From Pseudomonas sp. (GTDB lineage: Bacteria; Pseudomonadota; Gammaproteobacteria; Pseudomonadales; Pseudomonadaceae): 64,000 nt of DNA. The stretch spans positions 171,710-235,709 of the forward strand of contig NZ_JAUYNT010000017.1 in NCBI RefSeq assembly GCF_030698175.1, read 5' to 3'. A program made the position numbers and the translations under genes. The notes beneath the pieces are model-generated. The model made no database searches. It was not told the DNA's origin and saw only the letters and a list, made by a program, of their open reading frames with translations. This document shows positions 16,866-26,868 of this stretch, piece after piece (the first letter of the stretch is position 1; every line of letters starts with the position of its first letter).

Positions 16866-19800
16866 ATGGACGTTAGGTCACCCCCTCTCTCCCGTAAACC
16901 CTGGATTCCCGTGCTGGTGGCCCTGGCTCTGCTGCTTGGCCTGGGGGCACTGATGCTGTGGCAATGGCAGGCATTGGAGCAGCGCGGTCGTGAGGAAGCC
17001 CAGCAGCGCTTCCAGTTGGAGAGCCAGGAGGTCAAGCAGCGCGTCGAGTCGCGCATGCGGGCCTATGAGATGGTGCTGCGCGGGATGTCTGGGCTGATAG
17101 TCGGCAGCGACCAGGTATCGCTCGAACAATGGACACGCGCGGTCGACCAGTTGCATGTGCAGGAGCGCTACCCCGGCATTCAGGCGGTCTCCTGGTCCAG
17201 TTATTTGCGGGCCGGGCAGGTCGAGGGTTTTCTCGCCGACATGCAGGCCAGTGGGCGCAAGGATTTTCGCATCATCCCGGCAGAACCCAGCAGTGAGGAG
17301 TACCTGCTGGTGAACTACATCAGCCCGCTGGATTGGCGTAACCGCCGGGCCGTCGGTTTTAACATGCTCACCGAGCCGGTTCGCCGCGAGGCCGCCGATC
17401 ACGCTGGGCGCACCGGCGTGGCGGTGATCACTGGGCCGCTGCTGCTCCGTCAGGAAACCGACCAGGCCCCGCAGAGTGGTGTGATTCTGTATCTGCCGGT
17501 GTACCGACAGGACGCCCCTTTAACCACCGCAAAGGAACGCATGGACGCGTTGCGGGGGATGGTCGGCGGCACCTTTCGCCTGAATGACCTGATGGATGGG
17601 ATACTCGGCGCCCAGAACACGTTGTTTCGCATCAAGATCGTCGATGAGCAGTCCTCGTCCAATATTCTGCTGGACGAGAGCAGTGCATCCACGCTGGAAC
17701 CGCGTTTTCATATTGAGCAAACGCTGACCTTGTTCGGTCGCACATGGCTCTTGAGCCTCAGCAGCACCGCCGAGTACGAGGCCGCTCAGGGCAACAAGTC
17801 TCTGCTCTTCAGTCTGTGGATGGGGTTGGCTGCGGTGGTGCTGTTGTCCCTGTTGGTGGGCGGCTACCTGTGGCTACGCGAACGCGAGTTGAGCGCTAAC
17901 CAATTGGTGAACGCGCAGTTGCGCGAGCGCGAAGAGCGCTTTCGCATGCTGGTGGAACGCTTGCCGGTGGCCACGCTGCTGTGTGGCCCCGATGGGCGCA
18001 TCGAGATGTCCAATCAGAGCGCCGCCGAGTTGCTCGATTGCACCCAGGAGGCTCTACTGGGCGAGCGGGTGCGGCGCTTCCTGCCTGAGGTCAGTGACCT
18101 TACGGTGCTGGTGCACGACAGCCGCGTGCCGGTTGAGTCCAACGAATATGAAGCTCGTCGCGACAGTGGCGAGGTCATTCCGGTGGCGTTGAGCCTGAGT
18201 GTGCTGGCCCATGAGGTCGGGGCGAGCTACCTGCTCAACCTGGTCGATCTGCAGGCGCGCAAGGCGGCCGAGCAGCGTCTGCGTGACCAGGCCGAGCAGC
18301 TGATCCTGGCCAGCCGGTATAAATCCGAGTTTCTCGCCAATATGTCCCACGAGCTGCGCACGCCGCTCAACAGCATCCTAATTCTCAGCGACCAACTGCG
18401 GCAGAACAGCGCCGGCAACCTCAGCGAGAAACAGGCCAAACATGCCGACATCATCCACCGCGCCGGCAGTGATCTGCTGCAGTTGATCAATGACGTGCTC
18501 GACCTGGCCAGGGTCGAGGCCGGGCGCATGCAGCTCAAGCTGGAGCCGCTGAACATGCAGGACATGCTGGTGGAGCTGGATGCCAGTCTGCGCCCGATGG
18601 CCGAGATTAAGCGGCTGCGCCTGAGCGCCCGGCTGGATCCCAGTGTGCCGCGGGTCATCCTCAGCGACCGTGGGCGCCTGCATCAGATCCTGCGCAACCT
18701 GCTGTCGAACGCGCTCAAGTTCACCGAACACGGCGAAGTGGAGTTGTCGGTGAGCAGCCAGCCTTGTGGCGACGGCCGCGAAATGCTGCGTTTCGCCGTG
18801 CGCGACACGGGCATCGGTATCCCGGCGCAGCAGTACGAGCGGATTTTTCAGGCCTTCCAGCAGATCGACGGGTCCACCAGTCGGCGCTTCGGCGGTACCG
18901 GGTTGGGCTTGGCCATCACTCGCCAACTGGTGGTGGCCCTGGACGGCGAAATCCACCTGGAGAGCACGCTTGGGCAGGGCTCGTGCTTCATCGTCGAGCT
19001 GCCGGTGGCGGTTACGCCAGGGCTGCAGAGCGAGGCGCTCATCGAGGCGCCGCAGCGCAAAGGGCAGGGCAGTGCGGTGTTGATCGTCGAAGACGACCAC
19101 AACTTCGCCGCAGTGATTGCCGAGGAGGCGCAGAGTCATGGGTTCGCCACTGTGCATTGCCGTAGCGGCAAGCAGGCCATCGAGTTGTTGCAGGAGGAGC
19201 GCTTCAGTGCGGTGATTCTCGACATCCTGTTGCCCGACATCAGCGGTTGGCAGATCTACCGGCGCTTGCGCAGCCTGATGATGCACCGGGGGACGCCGGT
19301 GCACATCATCTCCTGCATACCGCAGCCGGCGGACTGGAAGGAGGAGGGCACGCGCTACTTGGTCAAACCCATCGGCCGCGGGGACTTGGAACGGGTGTTC
19401 GAAGGCCTGCAGCGGGGGGCGGAGAAGGCGGGTCATCTGCTGTTGGTCGAGGACATCGAGGTGGAGCGCGAGCACTACCGCGAGCACCTGCAGCAGTTGG
19501 GTTTCACGGTGGTGGCCAGTTCCAGCGCCGAGGCGGCGCGGATTGCCTACGGGGAAGCGCGCTTCGATGCCCTGGTGATTGATCTCGACCTGCCGGATCA
19601 GGATGGTTTCGACCTGCTCGAGGCCCTCAACAGCCAGCGCCCGCTCAACGGCACGCGGGTGGTGATCAATACCGGGGTGGACGTCACCCAGCACAACCTG
19701 CAGCGACTGCGCCGCTACTCGGCGGTGGTGGTGCGTAAGTCGGGTAATGACCTGGGCGGTCTCAGTGCCGCCGTGCAGGGCTTCCTCGCCGAGGTCCGCG

Positions 19801-20258
19801 ATCCGCAATCCGCTCTGTCGGTGCACAACGACAACCCCTTGGCGGGCAACCGCGTGCTGCTGGTGGACGACGATGTGCGCAACATCTATGCCCTCACCGC
19901 GCTGCTCGATGACGTTGGCCTCAGGGTCACTCCGGCCAAGGACGGGCTGGAGGCCATCGCCTGCTACCAGAGCGCGCAGTTCGACCTGATCCTGATGGAC
20001 ATGGCCATGCCCAACATGGATGGCTATGTGGCGACTCAGCTGCTCAAAGGTGAGCATGGCTGCAGTATTCCGATCATCGCCCTTACGGCCCACGCTATGA
20101 AGGGTGATCGCGAGAAGTGCATCGCTGCCGGTGCCGATGACTATCTGGCCAAACCGGTGGCGCGCCAGGAGCTAATCAACCTGCTGGGGCGCTGGCTCAG
20201 CGGCGCCGAGCCAGTAGTCGAAAAACCTTGGCAGATGGGCGGCGAAAATCGCGAATAG
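16866..20258 (+). CDS. CHASE hybrid sensor histidine kinase with three receiver domains
   Basis: An inner-membrane sensor of 1130 residues. TM1 is at about 14-33, a periplasmic CHASE domain at about 70-270, TM2 at about 313-335 and PAS at about 355-470. HisKA carries the phospho-acceptor His495 in [15 protein letters not shown]. HATPase_c has an N box ([11 protein letters not shown]) and GTGLGLAI. Three receivers follow with Asp786, Asp906 and Asp1045. The ATG at 16866 has AGGAG at good spacing; longer upstream frames lack membrane logic. No histidine phosphotransfer domain or output regulator is adjacent, so the relay must use partners elsewhere. The ligand is unknown. Confidence 0.93.
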   Translation: MDVRSPPLSRKPWIPVLVALALLLGLGALMLWQWQALEQRGREEAQQRFQLESQEVKQRVESRMRAYEMVLRGMSGLIVGSDQVSLEQWTRAVDQLHVQERYPGIQAVSWSSYLRAGQVEGFLADMQASGRKDFRIIPAEPSSEEYLLVNYISPLDWRNRRAVGFNMLTEPVRREAADHAGRTGVAVITGPLLLRQETDQAPQSGVILYLPVYRQDAPLTTAKERMDALRGMVGGTFRLNDLMDGILGAQNTLFRIKIVDEQSSSNILLDESSASTLEPRFHIEQTLTLFGRTWLLSLSSTAEYEAAQGNKSLLFSLWMGLAAVVLLSLLVGGYLWLRERELSANQLVNAQLREREERFRMLVERLPVATLLCGPDGRIEMSNQSAAELLDCTQEALLGERVRRFLPEVSDLTVLVHDSRVPVESNEYEARRDSGEVIPVALSLSVLAHEVGASYLLNLVDLQARKAAEQRLRDQAEQLILASRYKSEFLANMSHELRTPLNSILILSDQLRQNSAGNLSEKQAKHADIIHRAGSDLLQLINDVLDLARVEAGRMQLKLEPLNMQDMLVELDASLRPMAEIKRLRLSARLDPSVPRVILSDRGRLHQILRNLLSNALKFTEHGEVELSVSSQPCGDGREMLRFAVRDTGIGIPAQQYERIFQAFQQIDGSTSRRFGGTGLGLAITRQLVVALDGEIHLESTLGQGSCFIVELPVAVTPGLQSEALIEAPQRKGQGSAVLIVEDDHNFAAVIAEEAQSHGFATVHCRSGKQAIELLQEERFSAVILDILLPDISGWQIYRRLRSLMMHRGTPVHIISCIPQPADWKEEGTRYLVKPIGRGDLERVFEGLQRGAEKAGHLLLVEDIEVEREHYREHLQQLGFTVVASSSAEAARIAYGEARFDALVIDLDLPDQDGFDLLEALNSQRPLNGTRVVINTGVDVTQHNLQRLRRYSAVVVRKSGNDLGGLSAAVQGFLAEVRDPQSALSVHNDNPLAGNRVLLVDDDVRNIYALTALLDDVGLRVTPAKDGLEAIACYQSAQFDLILMDMAMPNMDGYVATQLLKGEHGCSIPIIALTAHAMKGDREKCIAAGADDYLAKPVARQELINLLGRWLSGAEPVVEKPWQMGGENRE

Positions 20259-20323
20259 GTGGTTGCGCCGGCGCCGAGGAAGACCTGCGGGTGGCCGGCG
20301 CCGCCAACACCTCAGTGCACGAA

Positions 20324-20899
20324 TTAGGCGCCGCTGCCGACACCCCAGAGGCCGCCCAGGCTGCTCAGCAACGAACCTTGCACACCCTGCTGGCCGAAGT
20401 ACTGCAGCAGCAGCGGGGCGAATTTGCCGATCATGCTGCTGTCCATGCCCAGGGCGCTGAAGGCTTGATTCAGCGCCGGCAGGCTATTCACATTGCCCAA
20501 GGCTGCATTAGCTTCCTCGCTCAGCGGGGTGCCCGCCGACTTGCCGAGCAGGCCGCTGAGACCATTGAGTTGACTCAGGCCCTGGTTGCCCTCGAACTTC
20601 TCCAGCCCCGGTACGCTCTGGTTCAGCTGACTGTATTCGGCGCTGGGCAGCTGATTTTTCGCCAGCCCGAGCAAGGCGCCGGTGCCGCCCAAGGCCTGCT
20701 GGGGGGTCAGCTTGAGGCTGCTCAGGCTTTGCAGCAGCTCAAGGCTCTGCGGATTGCCCAATAAGCTCGTCGCCGCGCCACCGTCTTTGCCACCGGCCGC
20801 CGACAGCACATTGGCCGCCTCGCTCAGGTTGAAGGCAAAGGCCGGACAAGCCGCCAGGGATAAAACTGCAACCAGGGTCAGGTGGCGGGGAATAATCAT
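20324..20899 (-). CDS. DUF2780 family exported protein
   Basis: A 191-residue protein with an N-terminal signal peptide (MIIPRHLTLVAVLSLAACPAFA) and a Leu/Gly/Ala-rich body of short repeats (LSQLNGLSGLLGKSAG, LLQYFGQQGVQGSLLSSLGG) typical of DUF2780 (VcgC/VcgE-like) proteins. The start at 20899 follows GAGGTTTACCC; the open frame upstream extends beyond any sensible signal peptide. It faces the hybrid kinase tail to tail. The role is unknown; an envelope or periplasmic location is likely. Confidence 0.85.
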   Translation of the reverse strand: MIIPRHLTLVAVLSLAACPAFAFNLSEAANVLSAAGGKDGGAATSLLGNPQSLELLQSLSSLKLTPQQALGGTGALLGLAKNQLPSAEYSQLNQSVPGLEKFEGNQGLSQLNGLSGLLGKSAGTPLSEEANAALGNVNSLPALNQAFSALGMDSSMIGKFAPLLLQYFGQQGVQGSLLSSLGGLWGVGSGA

Positions 20900-21056
20900 G
20901 GGTAAACCTCGTAAGAAATGATTCTGCCCAGCCGCAAAGCCGGCAGATAAATGCGTTACCGCTTGGACTGGGCGGCTGGCGAGCTTGTTCCCGGCCCGCG
21001 CAAGATAAGTCCTGGTAATGCAGCCAATGGCCGCGCTGACGATGGGCAAGCCGGTT

Positions 21057-21518
21057 TTATAGCCAGCGGCGCACCTTCGCCTGATAGGCCAGGAAGTCGG
21101 CCCCAAACAGAGCCGCCAATGCGCGCTCTTCGGGGGCGATCTGGAAGCGGTTCATGTACAGGACAAACCCCAGCACCCCGAGCAACAAAAGCGCTGATGC
21201 CAGGTAGCAAGCCCAGGCCGTGAGAAACAACGCGAAGCCGACATACATAGGATTGCGTGAGTACCGATAGATGCCCGAGCTGACCAGCGCCGAGGCTGTT
21301 TCAGGCTGCAACGGATTGACGGTGGTCTTCGCCCGTCGGAACGACACGACTCCTGCAAGGCTAAAGAATACCCCCACGCAGAACACCAGCAATGCTGCCA
21401 CTACTCGCACCGCAAGGGCCGCGTCGATGCTCGTCACATAGTGAGATCCGCCCCACATCAGCAACCCGAACAGGGCTGCAACAATGGGTGGAGGTATCTT
21501 GTTTTCCAGTGCACGCAT
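21057..21518 (-). CDS. isoprenylcysteine carboxyl methyltransferase-like membrane protein
   Basis: A 153-residue protein with about four membrane helices and the conserved C-terminal SAM-binding region of the PEMT/ICMT family (SSGIYRYSRNPMYVGF, then PEERALAALFGADFLAYQAKVRRWL). Such enzymes methylate lipids or small thiols; the substrate here is unknown. It lies 48 bp downstream of the DsbA-like gene on the same strand, possibly in one transcript with the DsbA/DsbB pair. Confidence 0.85.
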   Translation of the reverse strand: MRALENKIPPPIVAALFGLLMWGGSHYVTSIDAALAVRVVAALLVFCVGVFFSLAGVVSFRRAKTTVNPLQPETASALVSSGIYRYSRNPMYVGFALFLTAWACYLASALLLLGVLGFVLYMNRFQIAPEERALAALFGADFLAYQAKVRRWL

Positions 21519-21566
21519 TGAAAATCCCCTATGGGCAAGAAACGACGCTTGAACTATCCGGTCTGT

Positions 21567-22211
21567 TTACTGGGCCTTTTCCATTTCGCTCTGCACGAGT
21601 TCCAGGAGCGGCTCCGGGCCGAATTGAGTCAAGGGCTTGCCGTTGACGAAGAAGGTCGGAGTACCTTGAACCCCAACGGTTTTAACGTCCTCAGCATCCT
21701 GGGCGAGGATCTGGTCGATCCTCGGCGAGTTCATCGTTTCGCGAGCCTTCTCGACATTCAAACCCACCGCTTGAGCCGCCTCCCACGCCTTCAGGGCTTT
21801 TGGATCATCATGCCACTGCGGCTGAGCCTCCAATACCGCCTCCAATACAGGTTCATAGACCCCCTGCATCCGAGCGGATTCCAATAGCCGTACGGCCTCT
21901 TCCGAGCCTTTGTGGAGCAGTACATAGCGAATGACAATGCGCACGTCATTGGGGTACTTCGCCATGATCTGTTTCAGGTAGGGAAAGAAAGCACGGCAGC
22001 TTTCGCACGAAGGGTCGAAGAACTCGACAATGGTGACGGGAGCGTTTATCGGCCCAAGAGTCGGGGAATGAAAACGCACCAATGAACTTGCCGCCTGGGT
22101 AACCGCCGGAGCTTCCTGGGGCACTGAAGACCCCTGGTAGAGCATTGCCGCAGCGGCAAAGCCTAAGATGGTCACGGCGCTGATGGTCAGGACGATGGCG
22201 CGTCTGTTCAT
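21567..22211 (-). CDS. DsbA-family thiol:disulfide oxidoreductase
   Basis: A 214-residue protein anchored or exported by an N-terminal hydrophobic segment (residues 6-24), with a thioredoxin-type DsbA domain. The active-site pair is Cys69-Glu-Ser-Cys72 in FFDPSCESCRAFFPYL, and the cis-Pro loop is GVQGTPTFFVNGK. It oxidises protein thiols in the periplasm. Its start overlaps the stop of the DsbB-like gene (ATGA), so the two are translationally coupled and form a dedicated oxidant-reoxidant pair resembling BdbD/BdbC rather than housekeeping DsbA/DsbB. Confidence 0.92.
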   Translation of the reverse strand: MNRRAIVLTISAVTILGFAAAAMLYQGSSVPQEAPAVTQAASSLVRFHSPTLGPINAPVTIVEFFDPSCESCRAFFPYLKQIMAKYPNDVRIVIRYVLLHKGSEEAVRLLESARMQGVYEPVLEAVLEAQPQWHDDPKALKAWEAAQAVGLNVEKARETMNSPRIDQILAQDAEDVKTVGVQGTPTFFVNGKPLTQFGPEPLLELVQSEMEKAQ

Positions 22212-22645
22212 ACGAGGGTTCTCCGGCGAATCAGGATAAGCAGCAGGACGATCGCGGTGAAGGCGATCAAGGAAATCAGCGGTAGCGGCACATTCTCGAA
22301 AATCATCATGTCAGCCCCGGAGCAGGAAGTTCCAGCACTGCACGGCTTGAGGCTTTCCGGGATCACGCCAACGAACAGCAGGCAGTGATACAAGGCGATC
22401 CCCCAGCCGATAACGGCAAGGGGTAACGCGTATATCCAAACGGCGAAATCTGAGCGATAGCAGGCGATAGTCAGCAGCACTGCCAGAGGAAACATGCAGA
22501 TCCGCTGGAACCAGCACAGCACGCACGGGGTTTTGCCCATGACCTCGCCGATAAACAAGGCAGCGAGGGTCGAGGCCACTGCCAGCAGCCACACTGCAAG
22601 CAATAAACCCCAGGGATTAGTGGTGCTGTGAGCTTGATCGCGCAT
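22208..22645 (-). CDS. DsbB/BdbC-family disulfide bond formation protein
   Basis: A 145-residue inner-membrane protein with four helices and the two cysteine pairs needed to reoxidise a DsbA partner and pass electrons to quinone: Cys41-Val-Leu-Cys44 after helix 1, and Cys102/Cys108 in PCSAGTSCSG in the second periplasmic loop. It is compact, like BdbC. It overlaps the DsbA-like gene by 4 bp. The pair is probably accessory, since housekeeping dsbA and dsbB are normally unlinked in Pseudomonas. Confidence 0.92.
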   Translation of the reverse strand: MRDQAHSTTNPWGLLLAVWLLAVASTLAALFIGEVMGKTPCVLCWFQRICMFPLAVLLTIACYRSDFAVWIYALPLAVIGWGIALYHCLLFVGVIPESLKPCSAGTSCSGADMMIFENVPLPLISLIAFTAIVLLLILIRRRTLV

Positions 22646-22852
22646 TGATAGCTACTCGTCGTTTTCCTGTATTTGGGCTGGCACGGTAGCGGGCTCGCAG
22701 CCGGTGTCGATTGTGTTTGTGTTGCAATATGCGTCCTGCGCCGCCGCTCTGGTTTGGATGTGTCACCGGTACGGACCATTCGGTCTGTTGGTCGCCAGCG
22801 TTTCGCGGGTTGTGCCAAAATTGCGTCATTACTGATTTCGGAGCTTCACTCG

Positions 22853-23494
22853 ATGACCGTGCCAGCCACCCTGATCCGCGAAACCTTCCCCGTCGGGCCT
22901 TTGCAGTGCAACTGCACCATCATTGGCGATCCGCTGACCAAGAAAGCCATAGTGGTCGATCCGGGTGGCAACCCTGAGTTGATCATGGCCAAGCTTGAAG
23001 CTCATGGCCTCAAGGTAGTGAGCATCATTCATACCCACGCGCATCTGGATCACTTCTTGGCCTCTGGGCAGATGAAGGAGAAAACCGGCGCCACTTTGCA
23101 CCTGCACAAGGAGGATCAGTTCCTCTGGGATAATCTTGAGATGCAGTGCGGCATGTTCGGTGTGCCCTATGTGCCGGTACCGCCGCCGGATCAGTGGTTG
23201 AGTGATGACCAAGCGTTGGATTGCGGTTGTGGCGTGGCGCTGCACACCCCAGGACACACGCCGGGGTCGATGAGCTTTTGGTTTCCGGAGGCGAAGCTGT
23301 TGATTGCTGGCGACACGCTGTTTCGCGGCGGTATTGGCCGCACCGATTTGTGGGGCGGCGATTACCCAACCATCGAGCGCTCGATCAAGCAGCGTTTGTA
23401 TACTCTGGATGAGGACGCCACCGTGGTTACCGGCCATGGCCCGGATACCCGCTTGGGTGATGAAATGCGCAGTAACCCTTACGTGCGGGCTTGA
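22853..23494 (+). CDS. glyoxalase II-like metallo-beta-lactamase-fold hydrolase
   Basis: A 213-residue cytoplasmic hydrolase. Zinc ligands are visible as HTHAHLDH (residues 60-67), TPGHTPGS, the bridging Asp in AGDTLF and the last His in GHGPDT. It has the short form lacking the glutathione-binding C-terminal domain of true GloB, so it may cleave other thioesters. The 22853 start is preceded by GGAG and opens the conserved domain; the upstream frame is noncoding. It stands alone between the Dsb genes and the OmpA lipoprotein. Confidence 0.9.
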   Translation: MTVPATLIRETFPVGPLQCNCTIIGDPLTKKAIVVDPGGNPELIMAKLEAHGLKVVSIIHTHAHLDHFLASGQMKEKTGATLHLHKEDQFLWDNLEMQCGMFGVPYVPVPPPDQWLSDDQALDCGCGVALHTPGHTPGSMSFWFPEAKLLIAGDTLFRGGIGRTDLWGGDYPTIERSIKQRLYTLDEDATVVTGHGPDTRLGDEMRSNPYVRA

Positions 23495-23572
23495 AGCGGA
23501 ATTTTCTGCAGCCTTTGTGCTCCAATAACCAACGCCCATCAGGGCCGATTAAACGTTCAGGAGTTACACCCT

Positions 23573-24253
23573 ATGTTTACCCCGAGTCGCCTGTTGATTG
23601 CCGCCACTGCGGTGGCTTTGTTGGCCGGTTGCGCGTCGCAAAATCCCTATGACAATCAACCGCCAAGCAGCAATAAAACCGCTAAATACGGTGGCCTTGG
23701 CGCGTTGGCGGGCGCCGCTGCGGGTGCTTTGATCAACCATGATAATCGTGGCAAGGGTGCGCTGATCGGCGCCGCGGTAGCCGGTGCGGCCGGTGCCGGT
23801 TACGGTTACTACGCCGACAAACAAGAGGCCGAGCTGCGGCAAAGCATGCAGGGCACCGGTGTTGAGGTGCAGCGCCAGGGCGATCAGATCAAACTGATCA
23901 TGCCGGGCAATATCACCTTCGCCACCGACTCGGCCGAGATCGTCAGCAACTTCTATGCACCGCTGAATAACCTCGGGACTTCGTTCAAGCAGTTCAACCA
24001 GAACAGCATCGAAATCGTTGGTTTTACCGACAGTACCGGCAGCCGTCAGCACAACATGGACCTGTCCCAGCGGCGCGCCCAGAGCGTGGCCAATTACCTA
24101 ACCGCGCAAGGGGTGGATGGCACGCGCTTGTCGACCCGTGGCGCCGGCCCGGATCAGCCGATTGCCAGCAACGCGACTGCCGATGGCCGCGCGCAAAACC
24201 GTCGGGTTGAAGTCAATCTGCGGCCGCTGCCCGCTCAGCCGCCGCAGCAGTAA
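23573..24253 (+). CDS. OmpA-family outer-membrane lipoprotein (YiaD-like)
   Basis: A 226-residue lipoprotein. The lipobox LLAGC gives lipidation at Cys20. A glycine-zipper region follows (GGLGALAGAAAGALI...GAAVAGAAGAGYGYY). The C-terminal OmpA domain binds peptidoglycan, with FATDSAEI, VGFTDSTGS, LSQRRAQSVANYL and GRAQNRRVEV motifs. It should tether the outer membrane to the cell wall. It has its own transcript, ended by a strong terminator. Confidence 0.93.
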   Translation: MFTPSRLLIAATAVALLAGCASQNPYDNQPPSSNKTAKYGGLGALAGAAAGALINHDNRGKGALIGAAVAGAAGAGYGYYADKQEAELRQSMQGTGVEVQRQGDQIKLIMPGNITFATDSAEIVSNFYAPLNNLGTSFKQFNQNSIEIVGFTDSTGSRQHNMDLSQRRAQSVANYLTAQGVDGTRLSTRGAGPDQPIASNATADGRAQNRRVEVNLRPLPAQPPQQ

Positions 24254-24270
24254 GTTTGCCGCTGATCGGA

Positions 24271-24294
24271 GCCCGCCATTCGGCGGGCTTTTTT
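24271..24294 (+). terminator. intrinsic terminator of the OmpA lipoprotein gene
   Basis: GCCCGCC-attc-GGCGGGC followed by six T's is a textbook rho-independent terminator, starting 18 bp after the stop codon. Confidence 0.92.
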
Positions 24295-24400
24295 CTGCGC
24301 GCGAAAAACCCACATTCAGTTGGGGCAGACGGCGGATGGCTGTGCGCGTAAAGTGATGCGCATCACAATAAGCGCCGCGACAGCGGCCGGGGAGTTAGCT

Positions 24401-25360
24401 GTGCGTGTGGGCCTGGTAGTGGATGCAACCTGCGATTTACCCGCTGAATTTTTACAGGCGCATGGCGTGCGGGTGTTGCCGATTGTGCTGAATGTGGCTG
24501 GCCAGCGCTTTATTGATAGACGCGAGCCGCAGGCGACTCAGGCGTTTTATCAGCAGCAATTGCCGACTGTGCAGGCGGGCGACCATAGCCAGCCGTTGCC
24601 GGTGCTGGAGTTGCAACAATGGTTGCTGGAAGAGCTGGTCAACGAGTTTGATTACCTGTTGTGCCTGACGGTGTGCAGCCAGCGCAGCCAGATTTTTGAG
24701 CATGCGACCCAGGCCTCTTTTGGCTTGTTGCAGTGTTACCGCGAACGGCGGGCTGCCGCCGGTTTGACTGGGCCCTTTGCGATGCGGGTGATCGACAGTA
24801 AAAGCGTGTTTGCCGGGGTGGGCTTGCTGGCCGCCGAAGCGCTGCGGTTGATTGGCAGTGGCGCCCATCCGAATGCTATCCGCACGCGGTTGGAACAGCT
24901 GGCCGGGCAGACGTGCACCTTTATCGTCGCCGATGATCTGGCCCATTTACGCCAGCGCGGCTTTCAAAAGGGTGATCGCAGCGGCTTGCTCGACAAGGTG
25001 CGTGGTGCGGCCCTGGGGCTGGGCTCGCTGCTGGATGTAAAGCCGGTGTTGAGCGTGCAAAGCGGCGCCGACAAGCCGGTGGCCTTGTCGCCGAGCTTTG
25101 AGAAATCCGCCGAAAAGCTCTTTGCCCATGCGGCCAGACGGGTGGCCGCCAATGAACTGTTGGCGCCGCAACTGTGCCTGAGCTACGCCGGCGATTTGTC
25201 GGTGGTGCGCGACTTGCCTGGCTTCGGCGCCCTGGAACAGCTCTGCGCCGAGCGGGCGGTGGCCCTGCAGCTGTCGATGCTCAGCGCCACCGGCGCGATC
25301 AACCTGGGCCGTGGCGCCTTGAGCCTGGCTTACGCCGCGCCGGCCAAGGCTTTCGATTAA
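24401..25360 (+). CDS. DegV-family fatty-acid-binding protein
   Basis: A 319-residue protein of the DegV (EDD) fold, which binds a fatty acyl chain; some members serve fatty acid kinase. Typical segments are VGLVVDATCDLPAEFL at the start, a Ser/Asp-rich loop in RVIDSKSVFAGVGLL, and the C-terminal LSATGAINLGRGALSLAY. The GTG at 24401 is chosen because GGGGAG lies 6 bp before it and homologues begin with this strand; an ATG at 24320 would add 27 unlikely residues. It overlaps the opposing glycosyltransferase by 4 bp. Confidence 0.87.
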   Translation: MRVGLVVDATCDLPAEFLQAHGVRVLPIVLNVAGQRFIDRREPQATQAFYQQQLPTVQAGDHSQPLPVLELQQWLLEELVNEFDYLLCLTVCSQRSQIFEHATQASFGLLQCYRERRAAAGLTGPFAMRVIDSKSVFAGVGLLAAEALRLIGSGAHPNAIRTRLEQLAGQTCTFIVADDLAHLRQRGFQKGDRSGLLDKVRGAALGLGSLLDVKPVLSVQSGADKPVALSPSFEKSAEKLFAHAARRVAANELLAPQLCLSYAGDLSVVRDLPGFGALEQLCAERAVALQLSMLSATGAINLGRGALSLAYAAPAKAFD

Positions 25361-26499
25361 GCCGCAGTTGCGCGCAGGTAGCTTTCCAATAGTTCAATAG
25401 TCGTCTCCCAGCCTTGCCGGCTGGCGTGTTGCCGGGCGTTCAGGCGGACGCGGCGCAGGGTTTCGCGCTCGGCCAATAGCCACACCGCGGCGGTGCTAAA
25501 ACCACTGTTGTCGTGCGGCAGTGCCAGGGCGCCGTTATGGCCGTGGCGAATCTGTTGGCTGGCGGCGGCCTGGTCAAAGGCCACCACCCCAAGGCCTGAG
25601 GCCAGGGCTTCGAGCAGTACATTGCTGGCGCTTTCGTGCACGCTGGGCAGCAGCAACAGATCGCCCGAGGCAAGGTGTTCGGCCAGCGCCGCGCCGCGTT
25701 GCTGGCCGCTAAAGATCGCGTTCGGTAGCGCCCGTTGTAGGGCCTCGCGTTGCGGGCCGTCACCGATCAGGATCAGTTTGAACTGGCGCTGCGGATAGGC
25801 CGCTTGCAAGGCCTGAAAGCTAGGCGCAAGCACAGCGAGGTTGTGCTCGGCGGCCAAGCGGCCGACATGCAGCACGGCGATGTCGTCCTCGTGCAAGCCC
25901 CAACTGGCGCGCAAATTACCGTTACGTTGGTGTGGATGAAACAACTGGCCATCGACGCCGTTGGCGAGTAACTGCACATGCTGAAAGCCGCGGCGGGTTA
26001 ACTCAAGGCACTGGTTGGTGCTGGGCACCAAGGTTAGTTGCGCGCGGTTGTGAAACCAGCGCAGGTAATGGGTCAGCAAGCGACTTAGCAAGCCTCGTTC
26101 AGAATGATTGGCATAGTGCTGAAAACTCGTGTGAAAACCGCTGACCACCGGGATTCCCAAGCGCCGCGCCGCCCACAGTGCGGACAGCCCCAACGGGCCT
26201 TCGGTGGCGATATAGAGCACGTCTGGGCGTTGCAGTTGCCAGTGACGGAATAGTTTACGCCGCGCCGACAACCCCCACTGCAGACCTGGATAACCAGGTA
26301 GCGGCCAGCCGTGGGTCAGTAACAACTGGGCGTCACTGCGCCGATTAGCGTCGCTGCTTTGCCGTGGCCGGACGATTTGCAGCCGATGGCCACGGGCGCT
26401 AAGGCCTGCAGATAGACGGCCAAGGATGCTGGCCAGGCCATTGGTTTCGGGTGGGAAGGTTTCGCTGATCAGGGCGATATGCAGGCTGGCGTCGGTCAT
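25357..26499 (-). CDS. GT4-family glycosyltransferase
   Basis: A retaining GT-B glycosyltransferase of 380 residues. The N-terminal domain starts with ISETFPPETNGLASILGRLSAGL, the loop shared with SQD2/MgtA-type enzymes. The C-terminal domain has VLHVGRLAAEHNL, ILIGDGPQREAL and the donor-binding SVHESASNVLLEALASGLGVVAF. It probably transfers a sugar to a lipid or glycan at the inner face of the membrane; the acceptor is unknown. The ATG at 26499 is preferred over an upstream ATG that adds eight residues before the first strand. Confidence 0.87.
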   Translation of the reverse strand: MTDASLHIALISETFPPETNGLASILGRLSAGLSARGHRLQIVRPRQSSDANRRSDAQLLLTHGWPLPGYPGLQWGLSARRKLFRHWQLQRPDVLYIATEGPLGLSALWAARRLGIPVVSGFHTSFQHYANHSERGLLSRLLTHYLRWFHNRAQLTLVPSTNQCLELTRRGFQHVQLLANGVDGQLFHPHQRNGNLRASWGLHEDDIAVLHVGRLAAEHNLAVLAPSFQALQAAYPQRQFKLILIGDGPQREALQRALPNAIFSGQQRGAALAEHLASGDLLLLPSVHESASNVLLEALASGLGVVAFDQAAASQQIRHGHNGALALPHDNSGFSTAAVWLLAERETLRRVRLNARQHASRQGWETTIELLESYLRATAA

Positions 26500-26591
26500 G
26501 GCCACAGTGTCGGCTGCGGCCATGTTGTCAGTGTGACACAGCGGTTACGCCTTTGTGACGGTGGCCGCGCGGCGCCGGGCCGGTGTGCGCC

Positions 26592-26771
26592 TCAGGTGTT
26601 GCGCCGACGCGGTGGCGGGGCGGGTTGGTCTTGCAGCACTGCGGCCACTTCGCGGGCCAGGGTTTCGGAGCTGAAAGGGCCGGCAATCTGCTCGCCCTTT
26701 TCGCGGCAGACCCACCATTCGCCTTTAATCTGGGACACGATGTTGCCGTTTACGCTGTGTTCACTGCTCAT
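26592..26771 (-). CDS. small conserved-looking protein with GYF-like motif
   Basis: A 59-residue soluble protein (MSSEHSVNGNIVSQ...EWWVCREKGEQIAGPFSSETLAREVAAVL) with a basic Pro/Arg-rich tail. The GPFSS-ETLA pattern resembles short GYF-2-like or display-number domains. GAGAG precedes the ATG. It lies between the glycosyltransferase and cysZ on the same strand. The function is unknown. Confidence 0.65.
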   Translation of the reverse strand: MSSEHSVNGNIVSQIKGEWWVCREKGEQIAGPFSSETLAREVAAVLQDQPAPPPRRRNT

Positions 26772-26868
26772 GTTCTGCTCTCGTAAGCTGGACTGGATAA
26801 CTGACGCTAAGTGTAACGGCAATGCCGGTAGTGCGAGCCTGCCGCGAGCGCCGTTGGGCAATCAATGC

